From contig DASPLL010000086.1 of the NCBI GenBank assembly GCA_035627615.1, positions 107,930-171,929 of the forward strand: 64,000 nucleotides of DNA. Direction: 5' to 3'. Positions 41,157 to 49,829 of this stretch are shown here, one piece after another. The translations under genes and the position numbers were made by a program. The notes beneath the pieces were generated by a model. The model saw only the letters and a program-made list of their open reading frames with translations, was not told the DNA's origin and ran no database searches. Source of the stretch: BRH-c25 sp035627615. GTDB lineage: Bacteria; Bacillota; Clostridia; Lutisporales; Lutisporaceae. Within the stretch, counting starts at the first letter, position 1. Each line of letters opens with the position of its first letter.

Positions 41157-42245
41157 TTGATCAGGACTGTTATTGTGGATGATGAGCAGCCTTCTCTTGA
41201 TAAGCTGGAAAGGCTGCTGACGGACAGCGGTCTGGCAGAGATAAAGGGGAAGTTCACTGAACCGCTGGAAGCGCTGGAATTTCTTAAAAAAAATGAGGCA
41301 GATGCTGTATTCCTGGATATTGAAATGCCCGATATTGACGGAATTGAGCTGTCAAACAACATCATCGGGCTGCAAAGGAGTATTGCAGTTGTTTTTGTTA
41401 CGGCATACAACCAGTATGCAGTTGAAGCCTTCCGCCTCAATGCTCTTGATTATCTGATGAAGCCTGTAACATTGGAGCGGCTTATGGAAACACTGAACAG
41501 GGTAGTTGAAGAAAAAGGCATCAAAGTGCGTTCCTGTAGGATACAAGTCCAATGCTTTGATAAATTCAGCGTAATTTCCGGAACAGGAGAAGTGAAATTC
41601 CGAACAGGTAAGGCAGAGGAGCTTTTGGCATTTCTCATTGACAGGCGTGGAGGTTCCATCAGCCGTAGGGAGCTTATTGACTGCCTGTGGGAGGATTTTG
41701 ACGGAGACAGAGCGCTTATCCATTTCAACACCACCCTTCATTATGTAAAAAAAGCATTGCTGCTTCATGGCATTCAGATACCGATCATATATGAAAGAGG
41801 ATGCTACAGATTTGGTATGGAAGGCTTGAACTGTGATTATCTGAAGTTTCATGCCTTTATTGACAGTGCCGCGGCTGTCGATCTTAAAAACATCCGGGAA
41901 TATGAAGCGGCGGCAGAGCTATATACGGGAGACTATCTTGCCGGCAGGGAATATGAATGGGCGGAGAGAAAACGGCAGCTTCTGAGAGAACGGTTCATAC
42001 ACCTTCTTATTGCAATCTCGGATTATTACAAAACAGGGGGCATTTATCAGAAGGCTACTGAATGGTTGAAAACCGGACTAATGCACGAACCGCTTCACAG
42101 GGAACTGAATTACATGCTGATTGAGATGCTGCTGCTGACCAATGACCGCATATCAGCTGCAAGATATTATAATATTTACAGTAATGGATTGAGGAAAAAG
42201 CTCAACCAGGAGCCGGATGAAGCCTTCAGGAGGCTGCTGCGGTAG
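41157..42245 (+). CDS. Response regulator with winged-helix and BTAD (SARP-like) domains
   Basis: 362 aa from a TTG seven bases after AGAGGTGA. Receiver (about 1-118) with AVFLDIEMPDIDG, a winged helix (about 125-215) with GKAEELLAFLIDRRGGSISRRELIDCLW (shown in part as RRELIDCLWEDF), and a C-terminal BTAD helical-repeat domain ending EPLHRELNYMLIEML. Receiver-BTAD proteins are common in clostridia next to 7TMR-DISM kinases. Target genes are not visible. Confidence 0.88.
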   Translation: MIRTVIVDDEQPSLDKLERLLTDSGLAEIKGKFTEPLEALEFLKKNEADAVFLDIEMPDIDGIELSNNIIGLQRSIAVVFVTAYNQYAVEAFRLNALDYLMKPVTLERLMETLNRVVEEKGIKVRSCRIQVQCFDKFSVISGTGEVKFRTGKAEELLAFLIDRRGGSISRRELIDCLWEDFDGDRALIHFNTTLHYVKKALLLHGIQIPIIYERGCYRFGMEGLNCDYLKFHAFIDSAAAVDLKNIREYEAAAELYTGDYLAGREYEWAERKRQLLRERFIHLLIAISDYYKTGGIYQKATEWLKTGLMHEPLHRELNYMLIEMLLLTNDRISAARYYNIYSNGLRKKLNQEPDEAFRRLLR

Positions 42246-42283
42246 GAGCCGGCAGTACCGGCAGGTTAATTACGGCAGGCTTT

Positions 42284-42772
42284 TCAGGAATTATTTTTGA
42301 AATTTTTGTCCAGAGACAGCTTTATACGTTCTTTGCCTTTTTCAGATACAGCTTCTTTTCTGATCATAGTCTTTATGTTATCGGCATGTCTGAATCTGAG
42401 GGCTGACCAATCATCATCCATGGCTATCTGACGTACAGGTTCGTAATTGTAATCACCAAGCAGGCTGCCTGTTGTATCCCGGTCACAGTCTGAGGTCTTG
42501 TATTTTTTTGATGATTTCTTAGGATAACAAATCCACAGCAGTCCATCTCCCTCTATGAAGGAAACAGCTTTTTTGCTAAATTCCTTCAGCTCCTCATTAT
42601 TCTTGCCGTATGCCATTACAAATCCGTATATGTCCTGTTTTGGTTCATAATCAACGGGGACCTTGAATTCATCGGCTACAGCACTGAATTCGTCAGGAGC
42701 ATTTAGAATAAGAACAGGTTTATGCGCATCCTTAAGCTGCAGCTTTTTTATTAATGATGTGTTTTCTGACAT
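42284..42772 (-). CDS. DUF3052-like conserved hypothetical protein
   Basis: 162 aa from the ATG at 42772, about eight bases after GGGAG; an upstream in-frame ATG at 42847 lacks a site. SLIKKLQLKDAHKPVLILNAPDEF followed by GDGLLWICYPKKSSKKYK and VRQIAMDDDWSALRFRHAD is the layout of DUF3052-type proteins, small cytoplasmic proteins of unknown role. No membrane segment. It is transcribed toward the SARP regulator. Confidence 0.65.
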   Translation of the reverse strand: MSENTSLIKKLQLKDAHKPVLILNAPDEFSAVADEFKVPVDYEPKQDIYGFVMAYGKNNEELKEFSKKAVSFIEGDGLLWICYPKKSSKKYKTSDCDRDTTGSLLGDYNYEPVRQIAMDDDWSALRFRHADNIKTMIRKEAVSEKGKERIKLSLDKNFKNNS

Positions 42773-42890
42773 TTGTAATTTCTCCCTTGCTATTTTATAT
42801 AGATGAATTTGAAATAACCTTTCATATATATGTTTCGCACTAAACATTTTACATTGAATTCAAAGAGTGCGAAACATTTTCCTTGATTCA

Positions 42891-42972
42891 TATATCGTGA
42901 AAAGTATATTTTGATAATACAAAATCAGACGCTTCAACTGATTTTGTAATGATAAATCTTTTTCACGATATA
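42891..42972. repeat. Nested inverted repeat
   Basis: The outer arms TATATCGTGAAAA (42891-42903) and TTTTCACGATATA (42960-42972) enclose an inner stem ACAAAATCAG (42919-42928) / CTGATTTTGT (42938-42947). It probably ends the ArsR/DUF1761 operon. Confidence 0.5.
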
Positions 42973-42987
42973 TATAGCATACATTGA

Positions 42988-43281
42988 TTAAAATTGAGAA
43001 AACCATTCCTCCTTAACCTTTCTAAGCGATTCAGGGTTCAACTTGAGTATTTTACTGTTGCCGGCTCTTGTATATGTCAGCAGGCCGGCCTTTTCCAAAA
43101 TGTTCACATTCTTCATCACAGCAAACCTTGAGGTAGGGAAGTAGCTGCAAAGAGTATTGATATTAATCGCTTCATTATCCCGTAATATCTCCAATATTTT
43201 TCTTCTGCCGCTGTCTGCCAATGCCTTGAATACAAGCTCCTGTGCGGTGTCTGCCGAATATATGTTTTTTTCTAGTGCCAT
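42988..43281 (-). CDS. ArsR-family transcriptional regulator
   Basis: 97 aa winged helix: KALADSGRRKILEILRD, ININTLCSYFPTSRFAVMKNVNILEKAGLLTYTRAGNSKIL (partial: SRFAVMKNVNILEKAGL), a typical ArsR core. No Cys in a metal-sensing alpha-3 motif, so it belongs to the non-metal group often paired with small membrane or SRPBCC proteins. It overlaps the DUF1761 gene by 10 bases. Confidence 0.88.
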   Translation of the reverse strand: MALEKNIYSADTAQELVFKALADSGRRKILEILRDNEAININTLCSYFPTSRFAVMKNVNILEKAGLLTYTRAGNSKILKLNPESLRKVKEEWFSQF

Positions 43282-43679
43282 ACTGCCAATAACCCACCTG
43301 TCAGTACGAGATTGATCAGATCAACACCGGTATCAATTGCAAGCAGCCTCAAAGGCCTATCCTCCCATACCCGCAGCTTCATTGCACCTGCAAAATCCAT
43401 ACCCACCCATAGAATAAACCCTAAAAAGCTGCCTACAGCTATTTTGTTTACATCCAGGTTTAATATAAGTAGCGATAATAAGACAGACTGCAAAAATGCA
43501 CTGAATACACTGTAGACATATGCCTTAACCGTCGATAAACCGGAGTCTTCTACATCTGCCGCAGTAATACCCAAACACTCCATCCATTGGCTTCCGATCA
43601 GCTTTGATGAGTACCATATGGCACCAATAACAATGTTGACGACTGTACATGCAAGAACAGGAACAATACTGATTTGCAT
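43272..43679 (-). CDS. DUF1761 four-TM membrane protein
   Basis: 135 aa from the ATG at 43679, or 141 aa from a GTG at 43697; GGGAGGTGA lies between the two possibilities, so the start is uncertain. Four membrane helices with VVNIVIGAIWYSSKLIGSQWMEC and GFILWVGMDFAGAM (abridged), as in DUF1761 (PF08570). Function unknown. Co-expressed with the ArsR gene. Confidence 0.82.
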   Translation of the reverse strand: MQISIVPVLACTVVNIVIGAIWYSSKLIGSQWMECLGITAADVEDSGLSTVKAYVYSVFSAFLQSVLLSLLILNLDVNKIAVGSFLGFILWVGMDFAGAMKLRVWEDRPLRLLAIDTGVDLINLVLTGGLLAVWH

Positions 43680-43704
43680 AGTCAGAATAATAATCACCTC
43701 CCTG

Positions 43705-43732
43705 AACTATGTTACTATATGGTAACATAGTT
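43705..43732 (-). promoter_or_regulatory. 28-bp dyad operator upstream of DUF1761/ArsR
   Basis: AACTATGTTAC (43705-43715) is a perfect inverted match of GTAACATAGTT (43722-43732). It is the probable ArsR autoregulatory site. A related dyad TTGTTAC/GTAACAA follows at 43753-43775. Confidence 0.6.
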
Positions 43733-43891
43733 CGGAGGGTAAGTCAATAATGTTGTTACGGAACTGAGGTAACAAACATAGACTTGATATGAATACTAGA
43801 TAGATATGACAGGACAGATAATTCACGTGAATGGGGACAAAATGTGATATTCATAGGCATACTGCGCTCCATATACTGCAATGATGGACAA

Positions 43892-43920
43892 TTGCTGTCA
43901 GTATATTAAAACGGTATAAT
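43892..43920 (+). promoter_or_regulatory. SigA-type promoter of the MerR gene
   Basis: TTGCTG (43892-43897), 17-bp spacer, TATAAT (43915-43920). Confidence 0.6.
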
Positions 43921-43980
43921 ATATTATTAATAATACAAAGTACCAGAATAAACCTTAGCTGTAACAAGGAGGTACACCAG

Positions 43981-44754
43981 ATGAAAAATACGGCTGCGGT
44001 CAGCAGATATATAAGAACAAGTGAAATCGCCAAGGCAGTCGGAGTGCATCCGAATACTGTGAGACTGTATGAGGAATTGGGGTTCCTGCAGACTGTTCCC
44101 AGGAGTATAAAGGGTTACCGGCTTTATACAAAGGAGCACCTTGAACAGATGCGCCTTGCCAGGATTGCCATGCGGTGTGAGTTCGTTGAGGGCAACATAC
44201 GCAAGCGGGCGGCCTCTGTAGTGAGAACCGCTGCAAAAGGGGATTTGAAGGAAGCCCTACAAATGGCCTACGGATACCTGGCACATATAAGGAATGAGCG
44301 TTCTAAAGCAGAAGAAGCGCTGGAGCTGTCTCAGAAGTGGATAAGCGGGGAGTTTCCTGCGGATTCCGGTGTGTATTACAAAAGGACGGATGTTGCAAGG
44401 CTGCTGGAGGTTTCCATTGATGTTCTCAGAAACTGGGAAAGGAACGGATTGGTGAATATACCCAGAAGCGTTAATAATTACAGGGCGTACGGTCCTGTGG
44501 AAATCAGCAGGCTGAAGATCATCCGCACCCTGAGGGCTGCCAATTACAGCATGATGGCAATCCTCCGCATGATGAAATATATAGACACAGGAAAAAAGGG
44601 GGATATGAGGGGAGTATTGAATACGCCCCTTCCGGAGGAGGACGTTGTCGGCGCTGCCGATAGGTGGATATCAGCCCTTACGGAAACGGAAGAAGATGCA
44701 AAAGAGGTCATCCTTCAGCTTGAAAAAATGATAAAAATAAATATGGAAATTTGA
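43981..44754 (+). CDS. MerR-family regulator with two DNA-binding domains
   Basis: 257 aa. Two MerR winged helices in tandem: residues 10-70 (IRTSEIAKAVGVHPNTVRLYEELG.., abridged as VGVHPNTVRLYEELGFL) and 135-205 (YKRTDVARLLEVSIDVLRNWERNG, as VSIDVLRNWERNGLV), joined by a helical linker and ending in a short coiled tail with no separate ligand domain. The downstream MATE/UvrA-like genes have a promoter with a 20-bp spacer, the hallmark of MerR control. Confidence 0.88.
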   Translation: MKNTAAVSRYIRTSEIAKAVGVHPNTVRLYEELGFLQTVPRSIKGYRLYTKEHLEQMRLARIAMRCEFVEGNIRKRAASVVRTAAKGDLKEALQMAYGYLAHIRNERSKAEEALELSQKWISGEFPADSGVYYKRTDVARLLEVSIDVLRNWERNGLVNIPRSVNNYRAYGPVEISRLKIIRTLRAANYSMMAILRMMKYIDTGKKGDMRGVLNTPLPEEDVVGAADRWISALTETEEDAKEVILQLEKMIKINMEI

Positions 44755-44765
44755 AACCCTCCAGT

Positions 44766-44797
44766 ATGACACCAGGGTTGCCTTCATGGTTTATAAT
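44766..44797 (+). promoter_or_regulatory. MerR-type promoter with 20-bp spacer
   Basis: ATGACA (44766-44771), 20-bp spacer, TATAAT (44792-44797). The spacer holds a partial dyad beginning ACCA and ending TGGT; a second dyad AACCCT/AGGGTT brackets the -35. Confidence 0.6.
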
Positions 44798-44830
44798 GTG
44801 ATGGCAATAGGGTAAAAGGAGGGTTTTTTT

Positions 44831-44920
44831 ATGTTCAAAATTCTGAAGGGACAATATGATACAGCTTTTCCGGCTGCGGAAATGAAAGGGGATGACCGTA
44901 CATGCAGGGAAATATGGTAA
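44831..44920 (+). CDS. 29-codon leader ORF upstream of the MATE gene
   Basis: ATG seven bases after AAAAGGAGGG; reads MFKILKGQYDTAFPAAEMKG and ends in REIW-stop. Its stop codon overlaps the MATE start region, so it probably couples or attenuates MATE translation. It may be a regulatory uORF rather than a functional peptide. Confidence 0.45.
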   Translation: MFKILKGQYDTAFPAAEMKGDDRTCREIW

Positions 44921-46296
44921 GGTTAAGCATTGAGAAAGAACTTACAAAACTATCCATACCGATGTTGATAGGGATGATATTCGAGCTGATATGCACCCTG
45001 CTGGATATTTTCTGGATTGCCCGGATAGATCCCGGAAATACGGCTATAGTAAGCGGAGTCGGGCTCATTTATCCGGTTGCCTTTCTGCTGGTAGCTCTGA
45101 TACAGGGTATCAGCACCGGGATATCTACGATTGTGGCCATTGCCGCAGGCAGGAAGGATGAGGAATATACCGGGGAAGTGGGAAGAACAGGCTTTAATAT
45201 GAGCTTTTACTCAAGCATGGTAATCATAATCCTGACCTATGTGTTTTCCGGGAGCATCATAAATCTGCTGGCAGGAAACGGGATTTCAGCAGCTGCAAAG
45301 GAGTATGCCATGGAATACCTGATGTTCTATATGCCGGGAATATTCTTCCTGTTTTGCGCCCAGGCTTATCTGGCCCTTCTGCAGGGTCAGGGGAATACAA
45401 AGCACGTTGGAATGGCAATGTCCTTCTCTACTATCGTAAATGCAATACTTGACCCGGTCTTTATTTTTGTGCTGGGGCTGGGTGTGAAAGGTGCGGCCAT
45501 TACCACCTCGATTGCACAGGTGCTTTTGTTCGGGTATACCTTAATGGTAATGCTCAGGCAGGAGAACAAGCCTATATCCGTCCGGGGCCTTACTTCAGTC
45601 AATTTCCCCATAATCAGGGAAATATTGAAGCTTGGTATTCCCCAGAGCGTCAGCTTTATAATCCTGTCGGCATCCTTTGGAATTCTGAACTGGTTCGTCA
45701 GTTCCATCAGCGAGACCTTCATGAATTCCTACACTATCGTCAGCAGGTTTGACGGGATTCTGCTGACTCCGACCCTTGCATTTTCCATCGGGCTTTCCAT
45801 CATGATAGGACAGAATTACGGTGCGGGAAATATTGAAGAAATGAAGTCCATTCTGATACGCGGCACCGGGCTGAACATGATAATATCAATCCTGACCGGC
45901 CTGCTTTATATGGTCACTGCAAAACCACTATTCGGAACGATGACCGGCAATCCTGAAGTCATAACCCTGGCAGTTAAGCAGGTATACTACCTGACAATCG
46001 TGACCACAGCGGGAAGCGTGCTTGGCTTGTGCGCAGGCTCGGCATTCCAGGCAATAGAAAAGCCGGTAAGCTCTACATTCATCATGCTGCTCAGGATGCT
46101 TCTCATAACAGTCCCCTGCATTATAATTCTCAGGCTTATTCTTGGAAATACCGTGGAAAACGTCTGGATATCCATTACACTGGGCAGCCTGACAGGCGGG
46201 ATAATCGGCTATGGCATGATACTCGGAAATATAAATAAGCTTATCGTACAGTCACAGTCCGGATTGGGTGAGAAGGAGAGAGAATATGCACAATGA
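44902..46296 (+). CDS. MATE-family multidrug efflux transporter
   Basis: 464 aa, twelve predicted helices. ELTKLSIPMLIGMIFELICTLLDIFWIARI opens the first MatE repeat (abridged: LSIPMLIGMIFELICTLLD) and the second begins near residue 235 (LKLGIPQSVSFIILSASFG). It exports cationic drugs using a sodium or proton gradient. The start is either ATG 44902 or 44914, within the leader ORF's last codons. It overlaps the UvrA-like gene by 11 bases. Confidence 0.9.
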   Translation: MQGNMVRLSIEKELTKLSIPMLIGMIFELICTLLDIFWIARIDPGNTAIVSGVGLIYPVAFLLVALIQGISTGISTIVAIAAGRKDEEYTGEVGRTGFNMSFYSSMVIIILTYVFSGSIINLLAGNGISAAAKEYAMEYLMFYMPGIFFLFCAQAYLALLQGQGNTKHVGMAMSFSTIVNAILDPVFIFVLGLGVKGAAITTSIAQVLLFGYTLMVMLRQENKPISVRGLTSVNFPIIREILKLGIPQSVSFIILSASFGILNWFVSSISETFMNSYTIVSRFDGILLTPTLAFSIGLSIMIGQNYGAGNIEEMKSILIRGTGLNMIISILTGLLYMVTAKPLFGTMTGNPEVITLAVKQVYYLTIVTTAGSVLGLCAGSAFQAIEKPVSSTFIMLLRMLLITVPCIIILRLILGNTVENVWISITLGSLTGGIIGYGMILGNINKLIVQSQSGLGEKEREYAQ

Positions 46297-48579
46297 AATA
46301 GTAATCCGGGGCGCCCGGGAGAATAATCTGCAAAACATTGACGTTATAATACCGAAAAACAGGCTTGTCGTGCTGACAGGCCTGTCGTGCTGACAGGCCT
46401 GTCAGGCTCGGGAAAATCCTCTCTGGCTTACGATACCCTGCAGAAGGAGTGCCAGAGGCAGTATATGGAATCCATGGGAATGGCGGTTGATTTTATTAAC
46501 AAGCCAAAGGTTGAATCCATTACAGGACTCTCCCCTTCCATAAGTATCGACCAGCGTATGTCAAACCGAAGCCCCCGTTCAACAGTCGGAACCTCGACGG
46601 AAATATTCACTTACCTTAGAATACTTTTTGCAAAGCTTGGAGTCAGGGAGTGCCCCAAGTGCGGGAGCAGGATCCAGCCGCCCTTTGATTCCGGGAAGGA
46701 AACCATGGAACTATCCTTTGATGAAGAAGATGGGGACGGCGGTTTTAAATGTCCTCACTGCGGAGGTACAGTGCCCGGACTTTCAATGTCGCACTTTTCC
46801 TTCAACAAGCCTCAGGGAGCCTGTGAGACCTGCACGGGACTCGGGGTGGTTTATGAAGCCGACTGGGACAGCTTGATTGACAATAAGAAAAGTATTATAG
46901 AAGGGGCTGTAAGGGAATGGGATATCCACTATATCAGGAGAAACAGGGAGACCTTTGAGGCCTGCGGGAAGCATTACGGGTTCACCTTTGACGTCATGAA
47001 GCCCATAGGGCTTCTGGGACAGGCAGAAAAAGACCTGTTGTTTTATGGTGTGGACCACGAAAGGTTCAAAAGGCATTTCCCGGGAATAACTCCTCCTGAA
47101 ACAGCAAGCATGGGGAGATTCGAAGGCATAGCAACAAATATACTGAGAAGGTATTCGGAGCATGCCGGTAATTCCGGACACCAGAAGAAGATTGAAAGGC
47201 TGCTGGTGAAAAGGGAATGTTCCTCCTGCAAAGGCGAGTGGCTAAAGGAATACAGCAGGAAGGTGACTTTGGAGGGGGAAAACATAATCAGCTTTTCAGA
47301 GATGCCCATAACAAGGCTGACCCAATGGATCGGGGCTGTTAAAGGAAAGCTTTCGGGACAATCCGGATGCATTGCCGCTCCCTTAATAACAGAGCTGGAA
47401 GAGCGGACCGGCATGCTTCTGAACGGGGGGATAGAATATCTGACCCTGAACAGGGGGATGACGACCATCTCCGGCGGCGAAGCGCAGAGGCTCCGACTTG
47501 CCTCAGTACTCGGCTCCGGACTGACTGGTGTGCTGTATGTACTGGATGAGCCCACCACAGGTCTTCATCCGAGAGATGCTCAGAAGCTGCTGGAAGTACT
47601 CCGGAAGCTCAGGGATATGGGCAATACGGTACTGGTCATCGAGCATGATACCGACATGATGCTGCAGGCGGATTACATCATAGACATGGGGCCGGGAGCC
47701 GGGAAAGACGGCGGAAAGATCATCGCACGTGGGACACCGGAAGAAATAATAGAAGTCCCTGCTTCTATAACGGGCAGATATCTGAAACAACTGCAGGAAG
47801 GCAATGAACTGCGGAAAAAGAGAAGCGACACAAAGGGGCATATTGAAATTCACGGAGCTGCGGAACATAACCTGAAGGGTATTGATGTTTGTATACCTCT
47901 GGGAAAGCTGACGGCTGTGACTGGAGTATCAGGTTCCGGCAAATCCACCCTTATGTTCGATATACTTGAAAAAGCCGCATCCAGGAAACTGAACGGCACT
48001 GGAGCTGAACCGGGCAGGCACACCTCCATATCGGGGCTGGAGCTTATAGACAGGGTTGTGTCGGTGGATCAGACACCCTTAGACAGGAATCTAGGCTCCA
48101 ATGCAGCGACCTATACCGATATTTTTACACCTGTGCGCAGCCTTTTCTCGGAGCTGCCGGAGGCCAGAGCGCAGGGGCTTGCTGCCGGGGATTTTTCCTT
48201 CAACACGTCCGGCGGCAGGTGTGAGAAGTGCGAAGGCGCAGGAGTGCTGAGTATCGGTATGCATTTTCTTCCTGATGTTGAGATAGCCTGCCCAGTGTGC
48301 AGAGGCAGGCGGTTCAAAAAGCATATCCTTTCAGTCCGGTACCTGGGCAGGAATATATCCTACCTATTGGATATGACAATCGAAGAAGCATATGAACTGT
48401 TCAGAGACTGGAAAAACATCTCCACCAGGCTAAAACTGCTTGTTGATGTAGGTTTGGGCTACCTGAAGCTGGGTCAGCCCGCCACCACCCTCTCAGGGGG
48501 CGAAGCCCAGAGGGTCAGCTGGCAAGGGAGCTTTGCCGCAATGGGAAAAGGCTTACCCTTCCTCCTTCCGGATTTTTAA
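46286..48579 (+). pseudogene. UvrA-like ATPase of the drug-resistance type, broken
   Basis: The reading frame starts at ATG 46286 (MHNEIVIRGARENNLQNIDV) after AAGGAG and is interrupted at 46391 by a 17-bp tandem duplication just before Walker A. The next frame, with a GTG at 46387 overlapping that stop, runs to 48579 with Walker A GLSGSGKSS, zinc modules (CPKCG/CPHCG; CEKCEGAG/CPVCRGRR), first signature SGGEAQRL and Walker B YVLDEPTTGLHP. After the second LSGGEAQRV one base is missing near 48515 (QLARELCRNGKRLTL continues in another frame) and the last Walker B and H-loop, about 100 codons, are absent. It is unlikely to be a functional two-site ATPase. Confidence 0.82.
46367..46400 (+). repeat. 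17-bp tandem duplication inside the UvrA-like gene
   Basis: GTCGTGCTGACAGGCCT is present twice, head to tail (46367-46383, 46384-46400). Removing one copy restores the frame LVVLTGLSGSGKSS. Confidence 0.95.
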
Positions 48580-48600
48580 TATAAATATTTATTTATTGAT

Positions 48601-48629
48601 TTGACATAAAAATTGATATAGACTAATCT
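48601..48629 (+). promoter_or_regulatory. SigA-type promoter of the LacI gene
   Basis: TTGACA (48601-48606), 17-bp spacer, TAATCT (48624-48629). Confidence 0.6.
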
Positions 48630-48680
48630 TGGAAATAATAACTAATGTTTCAAATATAATTGGAATTTTGGAGGACTCAC

Positions 48681-49694
48681 ATGGTTACTTTGAAGGATAT
48701 TGCTAGGGAAGCTAATGTAAGCGTCACAACTGTTTCAAATGTAATACACGGGAATTACAAGCGTGTCGCACCGGATACTGTCGAAAAGATCAAACAGATA
48801 ATTGAAAGAACTGATTACGTTCCTAATATGACCGCCAGATCTTTGGTCAACAAGCTGTCAAAGATCATCGGCGTTATTAACCATGTAGTGCCTGAAAAGA
48901 GCGGAGGCTTCATATCCGACCCCTTTCACAGCGTCATTATTGAAGGTATCGAGGAGAAGCTCCGTGAAAAAGGCTATTATCTGATGGTACGTACCGTATT
49001 CAGCGAAGATGAATTGTTTTCACTGCTCCGTAACTGGAACATAGATGGTCTTATTCTGACCGGACTGTTCCAGGATGAGTTTTTTGACAAGCTGATGAAT
49101 GCTGACGTGCCCTTTGTACTGGTCGACAGCTACATAGACAACCAAAAGGTGCTGAATATAGGGCTTGAGGACCGCAAAGGCGGATATATAGCCACAAAAT
49201 ACCTTATTGACAAGGGGCACAGGAATATAGTATTTGCATCCCCTATAATCAAGCAGAACGGTGTCGTGGAAGAGCGCTTCAAGGGCTACAAGCAGGCACT
49301 CAAAGAGGCGAACATACCTTTTGACAGGAAAAATGTATACCAGCAGGAGATCACCATAACGGAAGGTATAGAACTGGGACACAAGCTGGCGCACAGGACT
49401 GATGTATCTGCAATATTTGCAACAGCAGACATACTGGCCGCAGGTATCATATCCGGCCTCAACGAGCAGGGGAAAAGGGTGCCGGACGATTTTTCGGTAA
49501 TGGGCTTCGACGACCTTTACATAAGCTCGCTCACGGCGCCGAGACTGACCACGATACATCAGAATACTCAGGAAAAAGGCAAGGTTGCGGCGGAGTCATT
49601 GATCAGAGTTATTGAAGGGAAGTCTGTTGAGAACAACAATATAATAATGCCGGTCACATTGGTAGAACGAAACAGTGTAAAAGATATAAGATAA
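48681..49694 (+). CDS. LacI-family transcriptional repressor
   Basis: 337 aa from the ATG at 48681, eight bases after GGAGG. N-terminal HTH and hinge (TLKDIAREANVSVTTVSNVI, then NMTARSLVNKLSKIIGV), followed by a periplasmic-binding-like sensor domain with FATADILAAGIISGLNEQG and GFDDLYISSLTAPRLTTI. The sugar locus directly downstream has two perfect palindromes of LacI-operator type, so it is the probable local repressor. Confidence 0.93.
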   Translation: MVTLKDIAREANVSVTTVSNVIHGNYKRVAPDTVEKIKQIIERTDYVPNMTARSLVNKLSKIIGVINHVVPEKSGGFISDPFHSVIIEGIEEKLREKGYYLMVRTVFSEDELFSLLRNWNIDGLILTGLFQDEFFDKLMNADVPFVLVDSYIDNQKVLNIGLEDRKGGYIATKYLIDKGHRNIVFASPIIKQNGVVEERFKGYKQALKEANIPFDRKNVYQQEITITEGIELGHKLAHRTDVSAIFATADILAAGIISGLNEQGKRVPDDFSVMGFDDLYISSLTAPRLTTIHQNTQEKGKVAAESLIRVIEGKSVENNNIIMPVTLVERNSVKDIR

Positions 49695-49711
49695 ATATAA
49701 GCAATTGATTA

Positions 49712-49797
49712 TTGACAAACAATGTAAAAAAAGTTATATTTATATTAAGGTTTAACGTTAAACCTGTATTTTTATCACTTAGGTTTAACGTTAAACC
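49712..49797 (+). promoter_or_regulatory. Promoter with two LacI-type operators
   Basis: TTGACA (49712-49717), 17-bp spacer, TATATT (49735-49740). Two identical 16-bp palindromes GGTTTAACGTTAAACC lie at 49749-49764 and 49782-49797, 33 bp apart (about three helical turns), across and below the start site. Confidence 0.88.
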
Positions 49798-49829
49798 AAG
49801 CAATAAATATTTAAATAGGGGGAAGTTGT

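Noticed and set aside
48091..48324. Minus-strand frames inside the UvrA-like gene
   Set aside because: They are shadows of the conserved zinc-module and signature coding sequence.
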